From: an uncultured Nocardioides sp.
GTDB taxonomy: Bacteria; Actinomycetota; Actinomycetes; Propionibacteriales; Nocardioidaceae
Reading direction: 5' to 3'
Length of the DNA stretch: 37,639 nt
Assembly (NCBI RefSeq): GCF_946885725.1
Contig: NZ_CAMPGZ010000012.1
Location: 1 to 37,639, forward strand
Position numbers and translations under genes: made by a program. Positions 29,086-36,096 of this stretch are shown piece by piece (the first letter of the stretch is position 1; each line of letters begins with the position of its first letter). Below the pieces are notes generated by a model. That model saw only the letters and a program-made list of their open reading frames with translations. It searched no databases and was not told where the DNA came from.

Positions 29086-29550
29086 TCAGTCGTCGTCCGG
29101 CTCGTAGCGCGGGTCGATCTCCTCCGGCGGCCGGCCCAGCAGCTCGGAGACCTGCTCGACCAGCACGGTCAGCACCATCGCGGCCAGGTCGTCGCGGGTC
29201 TCCGACCGCAGCTCGATCGGCCGGCGGAACAGCACCAGCCGGGTCGGCCTCGTGCCCGACCCGCGCACCAGCGACGCCAGCGGCACCGTGGTCGACGACC
29301 AGTCGTCGGGCATCAGCGGTGTCTCCTCGACGGCGAACTCCACCAGCCCGAGCTCGTCGCGCCAGCGCTCCTCGAGGTCGTGCACGACGCTGAGCACCAG
29401 CTCGTCGAACTGCGCCCGCCGGCTCGACATCGCGGGCACGCCGTGCGGCGTCAGCGGCCCCGGCAGCACCGCAGGACCCCTACGGCCACGGCCCCGGAGG
29501 TCGCGCCGCCGACCGCGTCGCGGGCCGACGGGAGAGAGCGGGAACGACAC
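29086..29550 (-). CDS. Zincin-like metallopeptidase-family protein without an HExxH motif (Rv3259-like)
   Basis: The 154-residue protein has an Arg-rich N-terminus (RRGRRRDLRGRGRRGPAVLPGPLTPHGVP) matching the start of Rv3259. A compact domain follows: FDELVLSVVHDLEERW, VEFAVEETPLMP, PTRLVLFRRPIELRSETRDDLAAMVLTVLVEQVSELLG and EEIDPRYEPDDD. This is the small zincin-like family (PF06262 type), whose active members carry HExxH in the last helix. Here that position reads TVLVEQV, so the zinc ligands are missing and peptidase activity is doubtful. The GTG at 29550 lies 7 nt after a minus-strand TAGGCT -10, indicating a leaderless mRNA. Its place next to DUF3499 and phosphomannomutase matches mycobacteria. 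Confidence 0.85.
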   Translation of the reverse strand: MSFPLSPVGPRRGRRRDLRGRGRRGPAVLPGPLTPHGVPAMSSRRAQFDELVLSVVHDLEERWRDELGLVEFAVEETPLMPDDWSSTTVPLASLVRGSGTRPTRLVLFRRPIELRSETRDDLAAMVLTVLVEQVSELLGRPPEEIDPRYEPDDD

Positions 29551-29557
29551 CTGAGCG

Positions 29558-29563
29558 AGCCTA
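29558..29563 (-). promoter_or_regulatory. -10 box (TAGGCT) of the zincin-like gene
   Basis: Read on the minus strand, TAGGCT runs from 29563 to 29558 and ends 7 nt before the GTG at 29550. It supports the longer start over the internal ATG of MSSRRAQF. Confidence 0.45.
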
Positions 29564-29587
29564 GTCGTGACCGGCTCGACCAGCGGG

Positions 29588-29593
29588 TACCGT
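29588..29593 (+). promoter_or_regulatory. -10 box (TACCGT) of the DUF3499 gene
   Basis: TACCGT ends 7 nt before the GTG at 29601. It is separate from the opposing -10 at 29558-29563, so this divergent pair does not share hexamers. Confidence 0.45.
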
Positions 29594-29600
29594 CTGCCCC

Positions 29601-29996
29601 GTGAGTCCCAGCCGCCGATGCTCCAAGACGGCGTGCGGACGCCCGGCGACGGCGACGCTGACCTACGTCTACTCCGACCAGACGGCGGTCCTCGGACCCC
29701 TGGCGACGTACGCGGAGCCGCACGCCTACGACCTGTGCGAGACGCACAGCGAACGGCTCAGCGCACCCCGCGGCTGGGAGGTGCTGCGGCTGGCGCCCGA
29801 GCCCGACGCGGGGCCGAGCACCGACGACCTCCTGGCGCTCGCCGACGCCGTCCGCGAGGCCGCCCGGCCGCTGCCTCCCGCGGAGCCGGCCCGGCCCACC
29901 GGGCTGCCGACCTCGCACGGCACCACGCTGACCGCGCCGCCCGAGCGCGAGACCCGCCGCGGCCACCTCCGCTCGGTGCCGACGTACGACGACTGA
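29601..29996 (+). CDS. DUF3499 family protein, probable zinc-binding
   Basis: The 131-residue protein starts MSPSRRCSKTACGRPATATLTYVY and contains AEPHAYDLCETHSERLSAPRGWEVLRL, the core of DUF3499 (Rv3258c). Cysteines 7, 12 and 46 with His 49 form a likely zinc site resembling a treble-clef or rubredoxin-like knuckle. The C-terminal half is low-complexity, rich in Pro, Ala and Arg. Its function is unknown; the family is restricted to actinobacteria and sits by phosphomannomutase. The GTG at 29601 follows a -10 box by 7 nt. The gene is 42 nt upstream of the phosphomannomutase gene, which has its own -10. Confidence 0.9.
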   Translation: MSPSRRCSKTACGRPATATLTYVYSDQTAVLGPLATYAEPHAYDLCETHSERLSAPRGWEVLRLAPEPDAGPSTDDLLALADAVREAARPLPPAEPARPTGLPTSHGTTLTAPPERETRRGHLRSVPTYDD

Positions 29997-30026
29997 CCGC
30001 AGCGCGCCGGTCACTGGGCCGCTCGT

Positions 30027-30032
30027 TAGGGT
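30027..30032 (+). promoter_or_regulatory. -10 box (TAGGGT) of the phosphomannomutase gene
   Basis: TAGGGT ends 6 nt before the GTG at 30039. This gives phosphomannomutase its own leaderless transcript in addition to any read-through from DUF3499. Confidence 0.5.
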
Positions 30033-30038
30033 CGTCGG

Positions 30039-31406
30039 GTGAGTCGCACCTGCACCCCTGACAACGTCCACCGCGTCTTCAAGGCGTACGACGTCCGCGG
30101 ACTCGTCGGCGACGAGGTCGACGACGACCTCGCACGCGCCGTCGGTGCGGCCTTCGTCGAGGTGGTGGGCCGGGACCGCGGCGTGGTGGTCGGGCACGAC
30201 ATGCGGCCGTCGTCGCCCGGCATGGCGCAGGCGTTCGCCGAGGGCGCGGCCTCCCGCGGCGCCGGCGTGACGCTCATCGGCCTCGCGTCGACCGACCAGC
30301 TCTACTTCGCCTCCGGCGACCTCGGCCGCCCCGGCGCGATGTTCACCGCGAGCCACAACCCCGCGGCCTACAACGGCATCAAGATGTGCCGCGCCAACGC
30401 CGTGCCCGTCGGCCTCGACACCGGCCTGGCCGAGATCCGCGACCTCGTCGCCGCCGGCGGCCTCCCGCCGTACGGCGACCGGCCCGGCACCATCGACAGC
30501 ACCGACGTCCTCGACGCGTACGCCGCACACCTGGTCGCGCTCGCGCCGGTGAAGGGTCGACGGCTCAAGGTCGCGGTCGACGCCGGCAACGGCATGGCCG
30601 GCCACACGGCACCGGCCGTGCTCGGGCGCCTCGACGTCGACGTCGTCCCGATGTACTTCGAGCTCGACGGCACCTTCCCCAACCACGAGGCCAACCCGAT
30701 CGAGCCGGCCAACCTCGCGGACCTGCAGGCCAAGGTCCGCGAGACCGGCGCCGACATCGGGCTCGCGTTCGACGGCGACGCCGACCGGTGCTTCCTGGTC
30801 GACGAGCGCGGCGAGCTGGTCAGCCCCTCGGTGCTCACGGCTCTCATCGCGGCGCGCGAGCTCGCCAAGGAGCCCGGCGCCACGGTGATCCACAACCTCA
30901 TCACGTCCCGCGCCGTGCCGCAGATCGTCACCGAGCGCGGCGGCACGCCCGTGCGCACGCGCGTCGGCCACTCGTTCATCAAGGCGACGATGGCCGAGAC
31001 CGACGCGGTGTTCGGCGGCGAGCACTCCGGGCACTTCTACTTCCGCGACTTCTGGCGCGCCGACTCCGGCATGCTCGCCGCCCTGCACGCGCTCGCCGCC
31101 CTCGCGGAGACCGACCGCCCGCTCTCGGAGCTCCTCGCCGGGTACACCCGCTTCCACGCCACCGGCGAGATCAACTCCACCGTCGACGACGCGGCCGCGG
31201 TGATGGCCGCGATCGAGAAGGAGTACGCCGACCGCGACGGCGTCACCGTCGACCACCTCGACGGGCTGACCGTCACCCACGACGACTGGTGGTTCAACGT
31301 GCGGCCGTCCAACACCGAGCCGCTGCTGCGCCTCAACGCCGAGGCAGCCGACGCCGACGGTCTGGCGCGCCTGCGCGACGAGGTGCTGGCGCGGATCCGC
31401 GACTGA
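30039..31406 (+). CDS. manB: Phosphomannomutase/phosphoglucomutase
   Basis: The 455-residue alpha-D-phosphohexomutase interconverts mannose-6-phosphate and mannose-1-phosphate and often also the glucose phosphates. The phosphoserine loop MFTASHNPAAYNGIK places the catalytic Ser at 105. The metal loop AFDGDADRCFLVDE is near residues 244-257. The sugar-binding FGGEHSGHFYFRDFW and the phosphate-binding RPSNTEPLLRLN near the C-terminus are intact. It should provide substrate to the guanylyltransferase at 18272 for GDP-mannose and mannosylated glycans. Length is normal. It starts a run of close genes (Trm112, SIS-like protein). The orthologue in the matching mycobacterial order is Rv3257c. Confidence 0.95.
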   Translation: MSRTCTPDNVHRVFKAYDVRGLVGDEVDDDLARAVGAAFVEVVGRDRGVVVGHDMRPSSPGMAQAFAEGAASRGAGVTLIGLASTDQLYFASGDLGRPGAMFTASHNPAAYNGIKMCRANAVPVGLDTGLAEIRDLVAAGGLPPYGDRPGTIDSTDVLDAYAAHLVALAPVKGRRLKVAVDAGNGMAGHTAPAVLGRLDVDVVPMYFELDGTFPNHEANPIEPANLADLQAKVRETGADIGLAFDGDADRCFLVDERGELVSPSVLTALIAARELAKEPGATVIHNLITSRAVPQIVTERGGTPVRTRVGHSFIKATMAETDAVFGGEHSGHFYFRDFWRADSGMLAALHALAALAETDRPLSELLAGYTRFHATGEINSTVDDAAAVMAAIEKEYADRDGVTVDHLDGLTVTHDDWWFNVRPSNTEPLLRLNAEAADADGLARLRDEVLARIRD

Positions 31407-31423
31407 TGCACAAGAATGCAGCC

Positions 31424-31603
31424 ATGAACCTCGACCCCGCCCTGCTCGACATCGTGGTCTGCCCCGACTGCCACGGGACGCTCGCGGCCGACGAGGCGGC
31501 CTCGGAGCTCGTCTGCTCCGGCTGCGGCCTCGCCTACCCGGTGCGCGACGACATCCCTGTGCTGCTCGTCGACGAGGCGCGCCGCCCCGGTCAGCAGGCC
31601 TAG
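31424..31603 (+). CDS. Trm112 family protein
   Basis: The 59-residue zinc-knuckle protein begins MNLDPALLDIVVCPDC and has cysteine pairs C13/C16 and C31/C34, then LAYPVRDDIPVLLVDEA, the standard Trm112/YcaR pattern. Eukaryotic Trm112 activates methyltransferases; the bacterial partners are mostly unknown. The start is taken at 31424 because the family begins there. An in-frame ATG at 31406 overlaps the phosphomannomutase stop (TGATG) and would add six residues, with coupling as its support. It lies between manB and the SIS-like gene, its usual actinobacterial position. The stop is 9 nt before the next GTG. Confidence 0.88.
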   Translation: MNLDPALLDIVVCPDCHGTLAADEAASELVCSGCGLAYPVRDDIPVLLVDEARRPGQQA

Positions 31604-31612
31604 GCGCCCCCG

Positions 31613-32674
31613 GTGCCCGAGGTCTTCGACGACACCCGCCTCGACGACGAGGAGGCGCTCTCGGCGGCCGACCCGTACCTGCGACCGCTCGCGGAGGCAG
31701 GCTCCCGGGTACGTCGCGAGGCCGGTGCCTGCGCGGAGGCGCTCGCCGCCGCCGTGGCGCAGGCGGGCGCCGAGGCGCGACCGCGCGCCGTGGTGGCCGC
31801 CGGCCCCGACTCGCGGCTGCTCCGCGCGGTGCTCGAGCCGTGGTGCCCGGTGCCGTTCGTCGCCTGGCCCGGCCCCGGCCTCCCCGGCTGGGCCGGTGCC
31901 CTCGACCTCGTCGTGGTCCTGGCGCCCGACGGCAGCGACACCGGTGCCGCCTCCGCGGTCGCCGAGGCCGTCCGCCGCGGCTGCCGCCTGGTCGTGGCCT
32001 GCGACCCGGCCTCGCTCGTCGGGCAGCACGCCGTCGGTCGCGACACCACCGTCCTGCCCACCACGGCCGGTGACCAGCTCGCGAGCGCCGTCGTCGTGCT
32101 CGAGCTGCTCGCCGCGCTCGACCTCGGGCCGCACTCCAGCGCCGAAGCGGTCGCCTCGGCGCTCGACGAGGTCTCGGTCGCCTGCTCGCCGTACCGCGAC
32201 CTCTCCGTCAACCCCGCCAAGATGCTCGCGATCGCGCTCGCCGACGGGTCCCCGGTGGTCTGGGGAGGATCGGTGCTCGCCGCACGCGCGGCCCGCCGGA
32301 TCTCCGAGCAGCTGCGCCGCGCGAGCGGGCGTGCCGCCCTCGCCGGCGACGCGGAGCACCTGCTCCCGGTGCTGCGTGCGGTGCGTCCTCGCGACCTGTT
32401 CGCCGACCCGTTCGCCGACCCGTTCGCCGACCCGTTCGCCGACGAGGGGGACGGCGCCGAGCCGCGGCCGGTGCTGCTCCTGCTCGACGACGGCTCCGAC
32501 GACGTGACCGTGCGCGAGCAGCGCGACCGGCTCGTCACCGAGGCGCAGGAGCACGACGTGCGCGTCGAGCGGATCGAGGCGCACGAGGGTGACGGCGTCG
32601 CGCGCTACGCGACGCTGCTCGCCACCGGCACCTGGGCCGCGACGTACGTCCAGCTCGGCCTCGGCCGCATCTGA
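31613..32674 (+). CDS. SIS-like sugar-phosphate protein (Rv3256c/TobH-like)
   Basis: The 353-residue protein corresponds by order and sequence to Rv3256c, related to bifunctional phosphoglucose/phosphomannose isomerases. An SIS-like Rossmann region is seen: RAVVAAGPDSRLLRAVLEPWCPVPFVAWPGPGLPGWAGALDLVVVLAPDGSDTGAASAVAEAVRRGCRLVVACD. SVNPAKMLAIALADGSPVVWGGSVLAARAARRISEQL begins the second half. The catalytic residues of active isomerases are not obvious, and activity is unproven. A four-unit FADP repeat (about 263-277) interrupts the second half and is probably a loop. The GTG at 31613 lies 9 nt after the Trm112 stop, whose TAG starts a possible -10 (TAGGCG). In many actinobacteria manA follows; here DUF808 does. 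Confidence 0.8.
   Translation: MPEVFDDTRLDDEEALSAADPYLRPLAEAGSRVRREAGACAEALAAAVAQAGAEARPRAVVAAGPDSRLLRAVLEPWCPVPFVAWPGPGLPGWAGALDLVVVLAPDGSDTGAASAVAEAVRRGCRLVVACDPASLVGQHAVGRDTTVLPTTAGDQLASAVVVLELLAALDLGPHSSAEAVASALDEVSVACSPYRDLSVNPAKMLAIALADGSPVVWGGSVLAARAARRISEQLRRASGRAALAGDAEHLLPVLRAVRPRDLFADPFADPFADPFADEGDGAEPRPVLLLLDDGSDDVTVREQRDRLVTEAQEHDVRVERIEAHEGDGVARYATLLATGTWAATYVQLGLGRI
32399..32443 (+). repeat. 12-bp in-frame tandem repeat inside the SIS-like gene
   Basis: The unit TTCGCCGACCCG is repeated three times and followed by nine bases of a fourth, with no mismatches. It encodes FADPFADPFADPFAD. Because the unit is four codons, copy-number change keeps the frame. Confidence 0.9.
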
Positions 32675-32722
32675 CGCGTCCGTGCCTGTCCGCACCACCG
32701 AGGGGTACGGCGACCCCGTGAC

Positions 32723-32728
32723 TAGGCT
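32723..32728 (+). promoter_or_regulatory. -10 box (TAGGCT) before the leader ORF and DUF808 gene
   Basis: TAGGCT ends 7 nt before the ATG at 32736, the same spacing as other leaderless starts in the window. That ATG opens an 8-codon ORF rather than the DUF808 gene. Confidence 0.45.
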
Positions 32729-32735
32729 GTTTCCC

Positions 32736-32762
32736 ATGTCGACCGCAAGGCCCTCCCGATGA
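32736..32762 (+). CDS. Possible leaderless 8-codon leader peptide
   Basis: The ATG at 32736 encodes MSTARPSR and stops at TGA 32760-32762, which overlaps the DUF808 ATG (ATGA). A TAGGCT -10 lies 7 nt upstream. The arrangement suggests that ribosomes starting leaderless on this tiny ORF reinitiate at DUF808. It is too short for sequence-based proof. Alternatively the AAGG inside it (32746-32749) simply serves as the DUF808 ribosome site on a short leader. Confidence 0.35.
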   Translation: MSTARPSR

Positions 32763-33694
32763 GCGGCGGGCTCTTCGCCCTGCTCGACGACGTCGCCGCG
32801 CTGGCCCGCATGGCCGCGGCCTCGGTCGACGACGTCGGAGCCGCCGCAGGACGCGCCAGCGTGAAGGCCGCGGGCGTGGTCGTCGACGACACGGCCGTCA
32901 CCCCCCAGTACGTCCGCGGCGTCACCGCCGACCGCGAGTTCCCGATCGTCAAGAAGATCGCGATCGGCTCGCTCCGCAACAAGCTGCTGTTCATCCTGCC
33001 CGCGGCCTTGCTGCTCAGCCAGTTCCTGCCATGGGCCCTCACGCCGTTGCTCATGCTCGGCGGCACCTATCTCTGCTACGAGGGCTTCGAGAAGGTCTGG
33101 GGGGCCATCCGCGGTCACCACGACCACGACGAGCCGGCCGCGTTGCAGGGCCCCGAGGCCGAGAAGACCGTGGTGTCGGGCGCGATCCGGACCGACTTCA
33201 TCCTCAGCGCCGAGATCATGGTGATCGCGCTCAACGAGGTCGCCGAGGAGCCGTTCGTCTCCCGGGCGCTCATCCTCATCGTCGTCGCCATCGCGATCAC
33301 GCTGCTCGTGTACGGCGTCGTGGCGGCCATCGTGAAGATGGACGACGCCGGCCTCGCCCTCGCGCAGCGCGAGTCGGCCGGGGCGCAGAAGCTCGGCCGC
33401 GGCCTGGTCCACGCGATGCCGCGGCTGATGACCGTGATCTCCGTCGTCGGCACTGCCGCCATGCTCTGGGTGGGCGGCCACATCCTGCTCAACGGTGTCG
33501 ACGACCTGGGCTGGCACGCGCTCTACGACCTCGTGCACCACGCCGAGGAGGCCGTGCACGACGCAGTCGAGGGCATCGGCGCCGCGCTCGCCTGGCTGGT
33601 CAACACCGCGGCCTCGGCTCTCATCGGCCTCGTCGTCGGCGCGGTCGTCGTCGCGGTCATGCACGTGCTGCCGTTCGGCAAGAAGAAGCACTAG
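32759..33694 (+). CDS. DUF808 (YedI-like) membrane protein
   Basis: The 311-residue protein matches the DUF808 family throughout. The soluble N-terminus [24 protein letters not shown] and [37 protein letters not shown] are diagnostic. Hydrophobic segments follow ([75 protein letters not shown] and the C-terminal [18 protein letters not shown]). Its function is unknown; E. coli YedI is an uncharacterised inner-membrane protein. The ATG at 32759 overlaps the stop of the 8-codon leader ORF. It occupies the place where manA is found in related genomes. Length is normal. Confidence 0.92.
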   Translation: MSGGLFALLDDVAALARMAAASVDDVGAAAGRASVKAAGVVVDDTAVTPQYVRGVTADREFPIVKKIAIGSLRNKLLFILPAALLLSQFLPWALTPLLMLGGTYLCYEGFEKVWGAIRGHHDHDEPAALQGPEAEKTVVSGAIRTDFILSAEIMVIALNEVAEEPFVSRALILIVVAIAITLLVYGVVAAIVKMDDAGLALAQRESAGAQKLGRGLVHAMPRLMTVISVVGTAAMLWVGGHILLNGVDDLGWHALYDLVHHAEEAVHDAVEGIGAALAWLVNTAASALIGLVVGAVVVAVMHVLPFGKKKH

Positions 33695-33750
33695 CCACTG
33701 CGGACGACGGCCCGCGAAGCGCCGAGGCGGGGCCATCGGTACGTCGCAGG

Positions 33751-33756
33751 TACGCT
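33751..33756 (+). promoter_or_regulatory. -10 box (TACGCT) of the adenosylhomocysteinase gene
   Basis: TACGCT fits TANNNT; a start near 33763 would give a leader of about 77 nt that opens directly with the predicted three-way junction. No clear -35 was seen. Confidence 0.4.
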
Positions 33757-33765
33757 GGATGGGCT

Positions 33766-33806
33766 GTCCGCGGGAGATCCCGACGGAGCGCAGACGCGCT
33801 GCGGAC
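33766..33806 (+). ncRNA. Predicted three-way-junction leader RNA before adenosylhomocysteinase
   Basis: Three stems fit without mismatch. P1 is GTCCGC (33766-33771) with GCGGAC (33801-33806). P2 is GGG (33772-33774) with CCC (33779-33781) around AGAT. P3 is AGCGC (33787-33791) with GCGCT (33796-33800) around AGAC. P2 and P3 abut P1 directly, with a 5-nt strand GACGG between them. It does not match the SAH riboswitch core I know. Coding potential in the same frame (ATG at 33759) is an alternative explanation. Confidence 0.35.
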
Positions 33807-33839
33807 GCAGTTCCCCGACGTACCGAGGACCCAACACAC

Positions 33840-35279
33840 ATGGACTTCAAGGTTGCCGACCTGAGCCTGGCCGACTACGGCCGCGCCGAGATCGAGCTCG
33901 CCGAGCACGAGATGCCCGGCCTGATGGCGATGCGCGAGCGCTACGGCAAGGACAAGCCCCTCGCCGGCGCGCGGATCGCCGGCTCGCTGCACATGACCAT
34001 CCAGACCGCCGTGCTCATCGAGACGCTGACCGCGCTCGGTGCCGAGGTGCGCTGGGCGTCCTGCAACATCTTCTCGACCCAGGACCACGCCGCCGCGGCG
34101 GTCGTCGTCGGCCGCCCCGAGAACGGCGGCACCCCCGAGGACCCGCGCGGCGTCCCGGTCTTCGCCTGGAAGGGCGAGTCGCTGGAGGAGTACTGGTGGT
34201 GCACGCAGCAGATCCTGCTGTGGCCGGGCGAGCAGCGCGCCAACATGATCCTCGACGACGGCGGTGACGCGACCCTGCTCGTGCACCTCGGTGTCGAGGC
34301 CGAGAAGAAGGGCCAGGCGCCCGACCCCGCCACGGCCAAGAGCACCGAGCAGCGCGTGGTCTTCGAGGTGCTCAACGCCTCGCTCGCCGAGGACCCGAAC
34401 CGCTGGACCCAGGTCGCCAACGAGATCAAGGGCGTCACCGAGGAGACCACGACCGGTGTCCACCGGCTCTACGAGATGATGAAGGAAGGGTCGCTGCTCT
34501 TCCCGGGCATCAACGTCAACGACTCGGTCACCAAGTCGAAGTTCGACAACAAGTACGGCTGCCGCCACTCCCTGATCGACGGCATCAACCGCGCCACCGA
34601 CGTACTCATCGGCGGCAAGGTCGCGGTCGTGTGCGGGTACGGCGACGTCGGCAAGGGCTGCGCCGAGTCACTGCGCGGCCAGGGCGCCCGGGTCATCGTC
34701 ACCGAGATCGACCCGATCTGCGCGCTGCAGGCCGCCATGGACGGCTACCAGGTCTCCACGCTCGAGGAGTGCCTGCCGATCGCCGACATCATCATCACGG
34801 CCACCGGCAACAAGGACGTCGTCACCGTCGACCAGATGCGGCGGATGAAGCACAACGCGATCATCGGCAACATCGGGCACTTCGACAACGAGATCGACAT
34901 GGCCGGCCTCGAGGCGCCGGGCGTCGCGACGCGCAAGAACGTCAAGCCGCAGGTCGACGTGTGGACCTTCCCCGAGGGCAACAGCATCATCGTGCTCTCC
35001 GAGGGCCGGCTGATGAACCTCGGCAACGCGACCGGCCACCCGTCGTTCGTGATGTCGAACTCCTTCACCAACCAGGTGCTCGCGCAGATCGAGCTGTTCA
35101 CGAAGACCGACGAGTACCCCACCGGCGTCTACGTGCTGCCCAAGCACCTCGACGAGGAGGTCGCCCGGCTGCACCTCGAGGCGCTCGGTGTGAAGCTCAC
35201 CCAGCTCACCGACGAGCAGGCCGAGTACCTCGGCGTGCCGGTGGAGGGCCCGTACAAGTCGGAGCACTACCGGTACTGA
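33840..35279 (+). CDS. ahcY: Adenosylhomocysteinase (S-adenosyl-L-homocysteine hydrolase)
   Basis: The 479-residue NAD-dependent enzyme splits S-adenosylhomocysteine into adenosine and homocysteine in the methyl cycle. It starts [35 protein letters not shown] and carries the substrate-site [13 protein letters not shown] and [25 protein letters not shown]. The NAD loop is [30 protein letters not shown], followed by [13 protein letters not shown] and the C-terminal YKSEHYRY that closes the neighbouring subunit's NAD site. The insert of about 40 residues typical of mycobacterial enzymes is present. The ATG at 33840 is chosen because the family begins there; an in-frame ATG at 33759 would add 27 residues. 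The orthologue Rv3248c also lies just before mtrA. Confidence 0.97.
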   Translation: MDFKVADLSLADYGRAEIELAEHEMPGLMAMRERYGKDKPLAGARIAGSLHMTIQTAVLIETLTALGAEVRWASCNIFSTQDHAAAAVVVGRPENGGTPEDPRGVPVFAWKGESLEEYWWCTQQILLWPGEQRANMILDDGGDATLLVHLGVEAEKKGQAPDPATAKSTEQRVVFEVLNASLAEDPNRWTQVANEIKGVTEETTTGVHRLYEMMKEGSLLFPGINVNDSVTKSKFDNKYGCRHSLIDGINRATDVLIGGKVAVVCGYGDVGKGCAESLRGQGARVIVTEIDPICALQAAMDGYQVSTLEECLPIADIIITATGNKDVVTVDQMRRMKHNAIIGNIGHFDNEIDMAGLEAPGVATRKNVKPQVDVWTFPEGNSIIVLSEGRLMNLGNATGHPSFVMSNSFTNQVLAQIELFTKTDEYPTGVYVLPKHLDEEVARLHLEALGVKLTQLTDEQAEYLGVPVEGPYKSEHYRY

Positions 35280-35290
35280 GGCACGACCGA

Positions 35291-35322
35291 CGCGGTTCCG
35301 GCGCGCGCGTGCCGGAACCGCG
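35291..35322 (+). terminator. Strong hairpin between adenosylhomocysteinase and mtrA
   Basis: CGCGGTTCCGGC (35291-35302) and GCCGGAACCGCG (35311-35322) form a perfect 12-bp stem with an 8-nt GC loop, starting 12 nt after the stop. There is no T-tract. It should separate the metabolic gene from the two-component operon. Confidence 0.65.
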
Positions 35323-35324
35323 GG

Positions 35325-35355
35325 TACGGTCGTCGGCAGACGCACCGGGGGAGGG
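35325..35355 (+). promoter_or_regulatory. -10 box (TACGGT) and ribosome site of mtrA
   Basis: TACGGT at 35325-35330 lies just after the hairpin and would start transcription near 35337. The purine tract GGGGGAGGG at 35347-35355 is 10 nt from the ATG at 35365 measured from its GGAGG core, but touches the ATG at 35356, which favours the later start. Confidence 0.4.
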
Positions 35356-35364
35356 ATGACGACG

Positions 35365-36090
35365 ATGGTGGAGCGATTGGTGCACACGGAGGCGACAGCG
35401 CGAGGCAAGGTCCTCGTCGTCGACGACGACGCGGCCCTGTCCGAGATGCTCACCATCGTGCTCCGCAACGAGGGCTTCGACTCGCGCGTGTGCCCCTCGG
35501 GTGACCGTGCGCTCGAGGAGTTCCGCGACTACAAGCCCGACGTGGTCCTGCTCGACCTGATGCTGCCCGGCAAGGACGGCATCGACGTCTGCAAGGAGAT
35601 CCGCGCCGAGTCCGGCGTACCGATCGTCATGCTCACCGCCAAGAGCGACACCGTCGACGTCGTCGTCGGCCTCGAGTCCGGGGCCGACGACTACGTCGTC
35701 AAGCCGTTCAAGCCCAAAGAGCTCGTCGCCCGGATCCGGGCCCGCGTCCGGCGCTACGACGAGCCCGGCCCCGAGGCCCTCGCGATCGGCGACCTCCACA
35801 TCGACGTGGCCGGGCACAACGTCACCCGCAACGGGCAGCCGATCGCGCTGACGCCGCTGGAGTTCGACCTGCTGGTCTGCCTGGCGCGCAAGCCCTGGCA
35901 GGTGTTCACCCGCGAGGTCCTGCTCGAGCAGGTGTGGGGCTACCGGCACGCCGCCGACACCCGCCTGGTCAACGTGCACGTGCAGCGGCTGCGCTCCAAG
36001 GTCGAGCACGACCCCGAGAACCCCGAGATCGTCGTGACGGTGCGGGGCGTGGGCTACAAGGCCGGGACCCCCGCGACCGAACGGGCCTGA
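35365..36090 (+). CDS. mtrA: MtrA response regulator (OmpR/PhoB family)
   Basis: The 241-residue regulator has a receiver domain (about 15-130) with acidic residues in VLVVDDDAALSEMLTIVL, the phospho-acceptor Asp 64 in VVLLDLMLPGKDGIDVC, the Thr in VMLTAKSDTVDVVVGLESGADDY and the switch Lys in VKPFKPKELVARIRARVRR. The winged-helix DNA-binding domain follows (TPLEFDLLVCLARKPWQVFTREVLLEQVWGYRHAADTRLVNVHVQRLRSKVE). Identity to mycobacterial MtrA is high by eye across both domains. It controls wall metabolism, division and replication genes. The ATG at 35365 suits the ribosome site; an ATG at 35356 adds three residues. mtrB starts 6 nt after its stop. The first ~14 residues are longer than in M. 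tuberculosis MtrA. Confidence 0.96.
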   Translation: MVERLVHTEATARGKVLVVDDDAALSEMLTIVLRNEGFDSRVCPSGDRALEEFRDYKPDVVLLDLMLPGKDGIDVCKEIRAESGVPIVMLTAKSDTVDVVVGLESGADDYVVKPFKPKELVARIRARVRRYDEPGPEALAIGDLHIDVAGHNVTRNGQPIALTPLEFDLLVCLARKPWQVFTREVLLEQVWGYRHAADTRLVNVHVQRLRSKVEHDPENPEIVVTVRGVGYKAGTPATERA

Positions 36091-36096
36091 CGGCTC

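Noticed and set aside
32399..32443. CRISPR-like array
   Set aside because: The units are contiguous without spacers and lie in frame inside a gene; it is a simple tandem repeat.
33763..33839. SAH riboswitch upstream of adenosylhomocysteinase
   Set aside because: GGAGCGC and GCGCTGC pieces look similar at first, but their order and the missing downstream pairing segment do not match the SAH riboswitch core; kept only as an unclassified structured leader.
31037..33850. 937-codon open frame on the minus strand opposite manB, Trm112, SIS-like and DUF808 genes
   Set aside because: It is a GC-driven shadow; the plus-strand genes have clear family motifs and the minus-strand protein is low-complexity Arg/Val/Glu without any domain.
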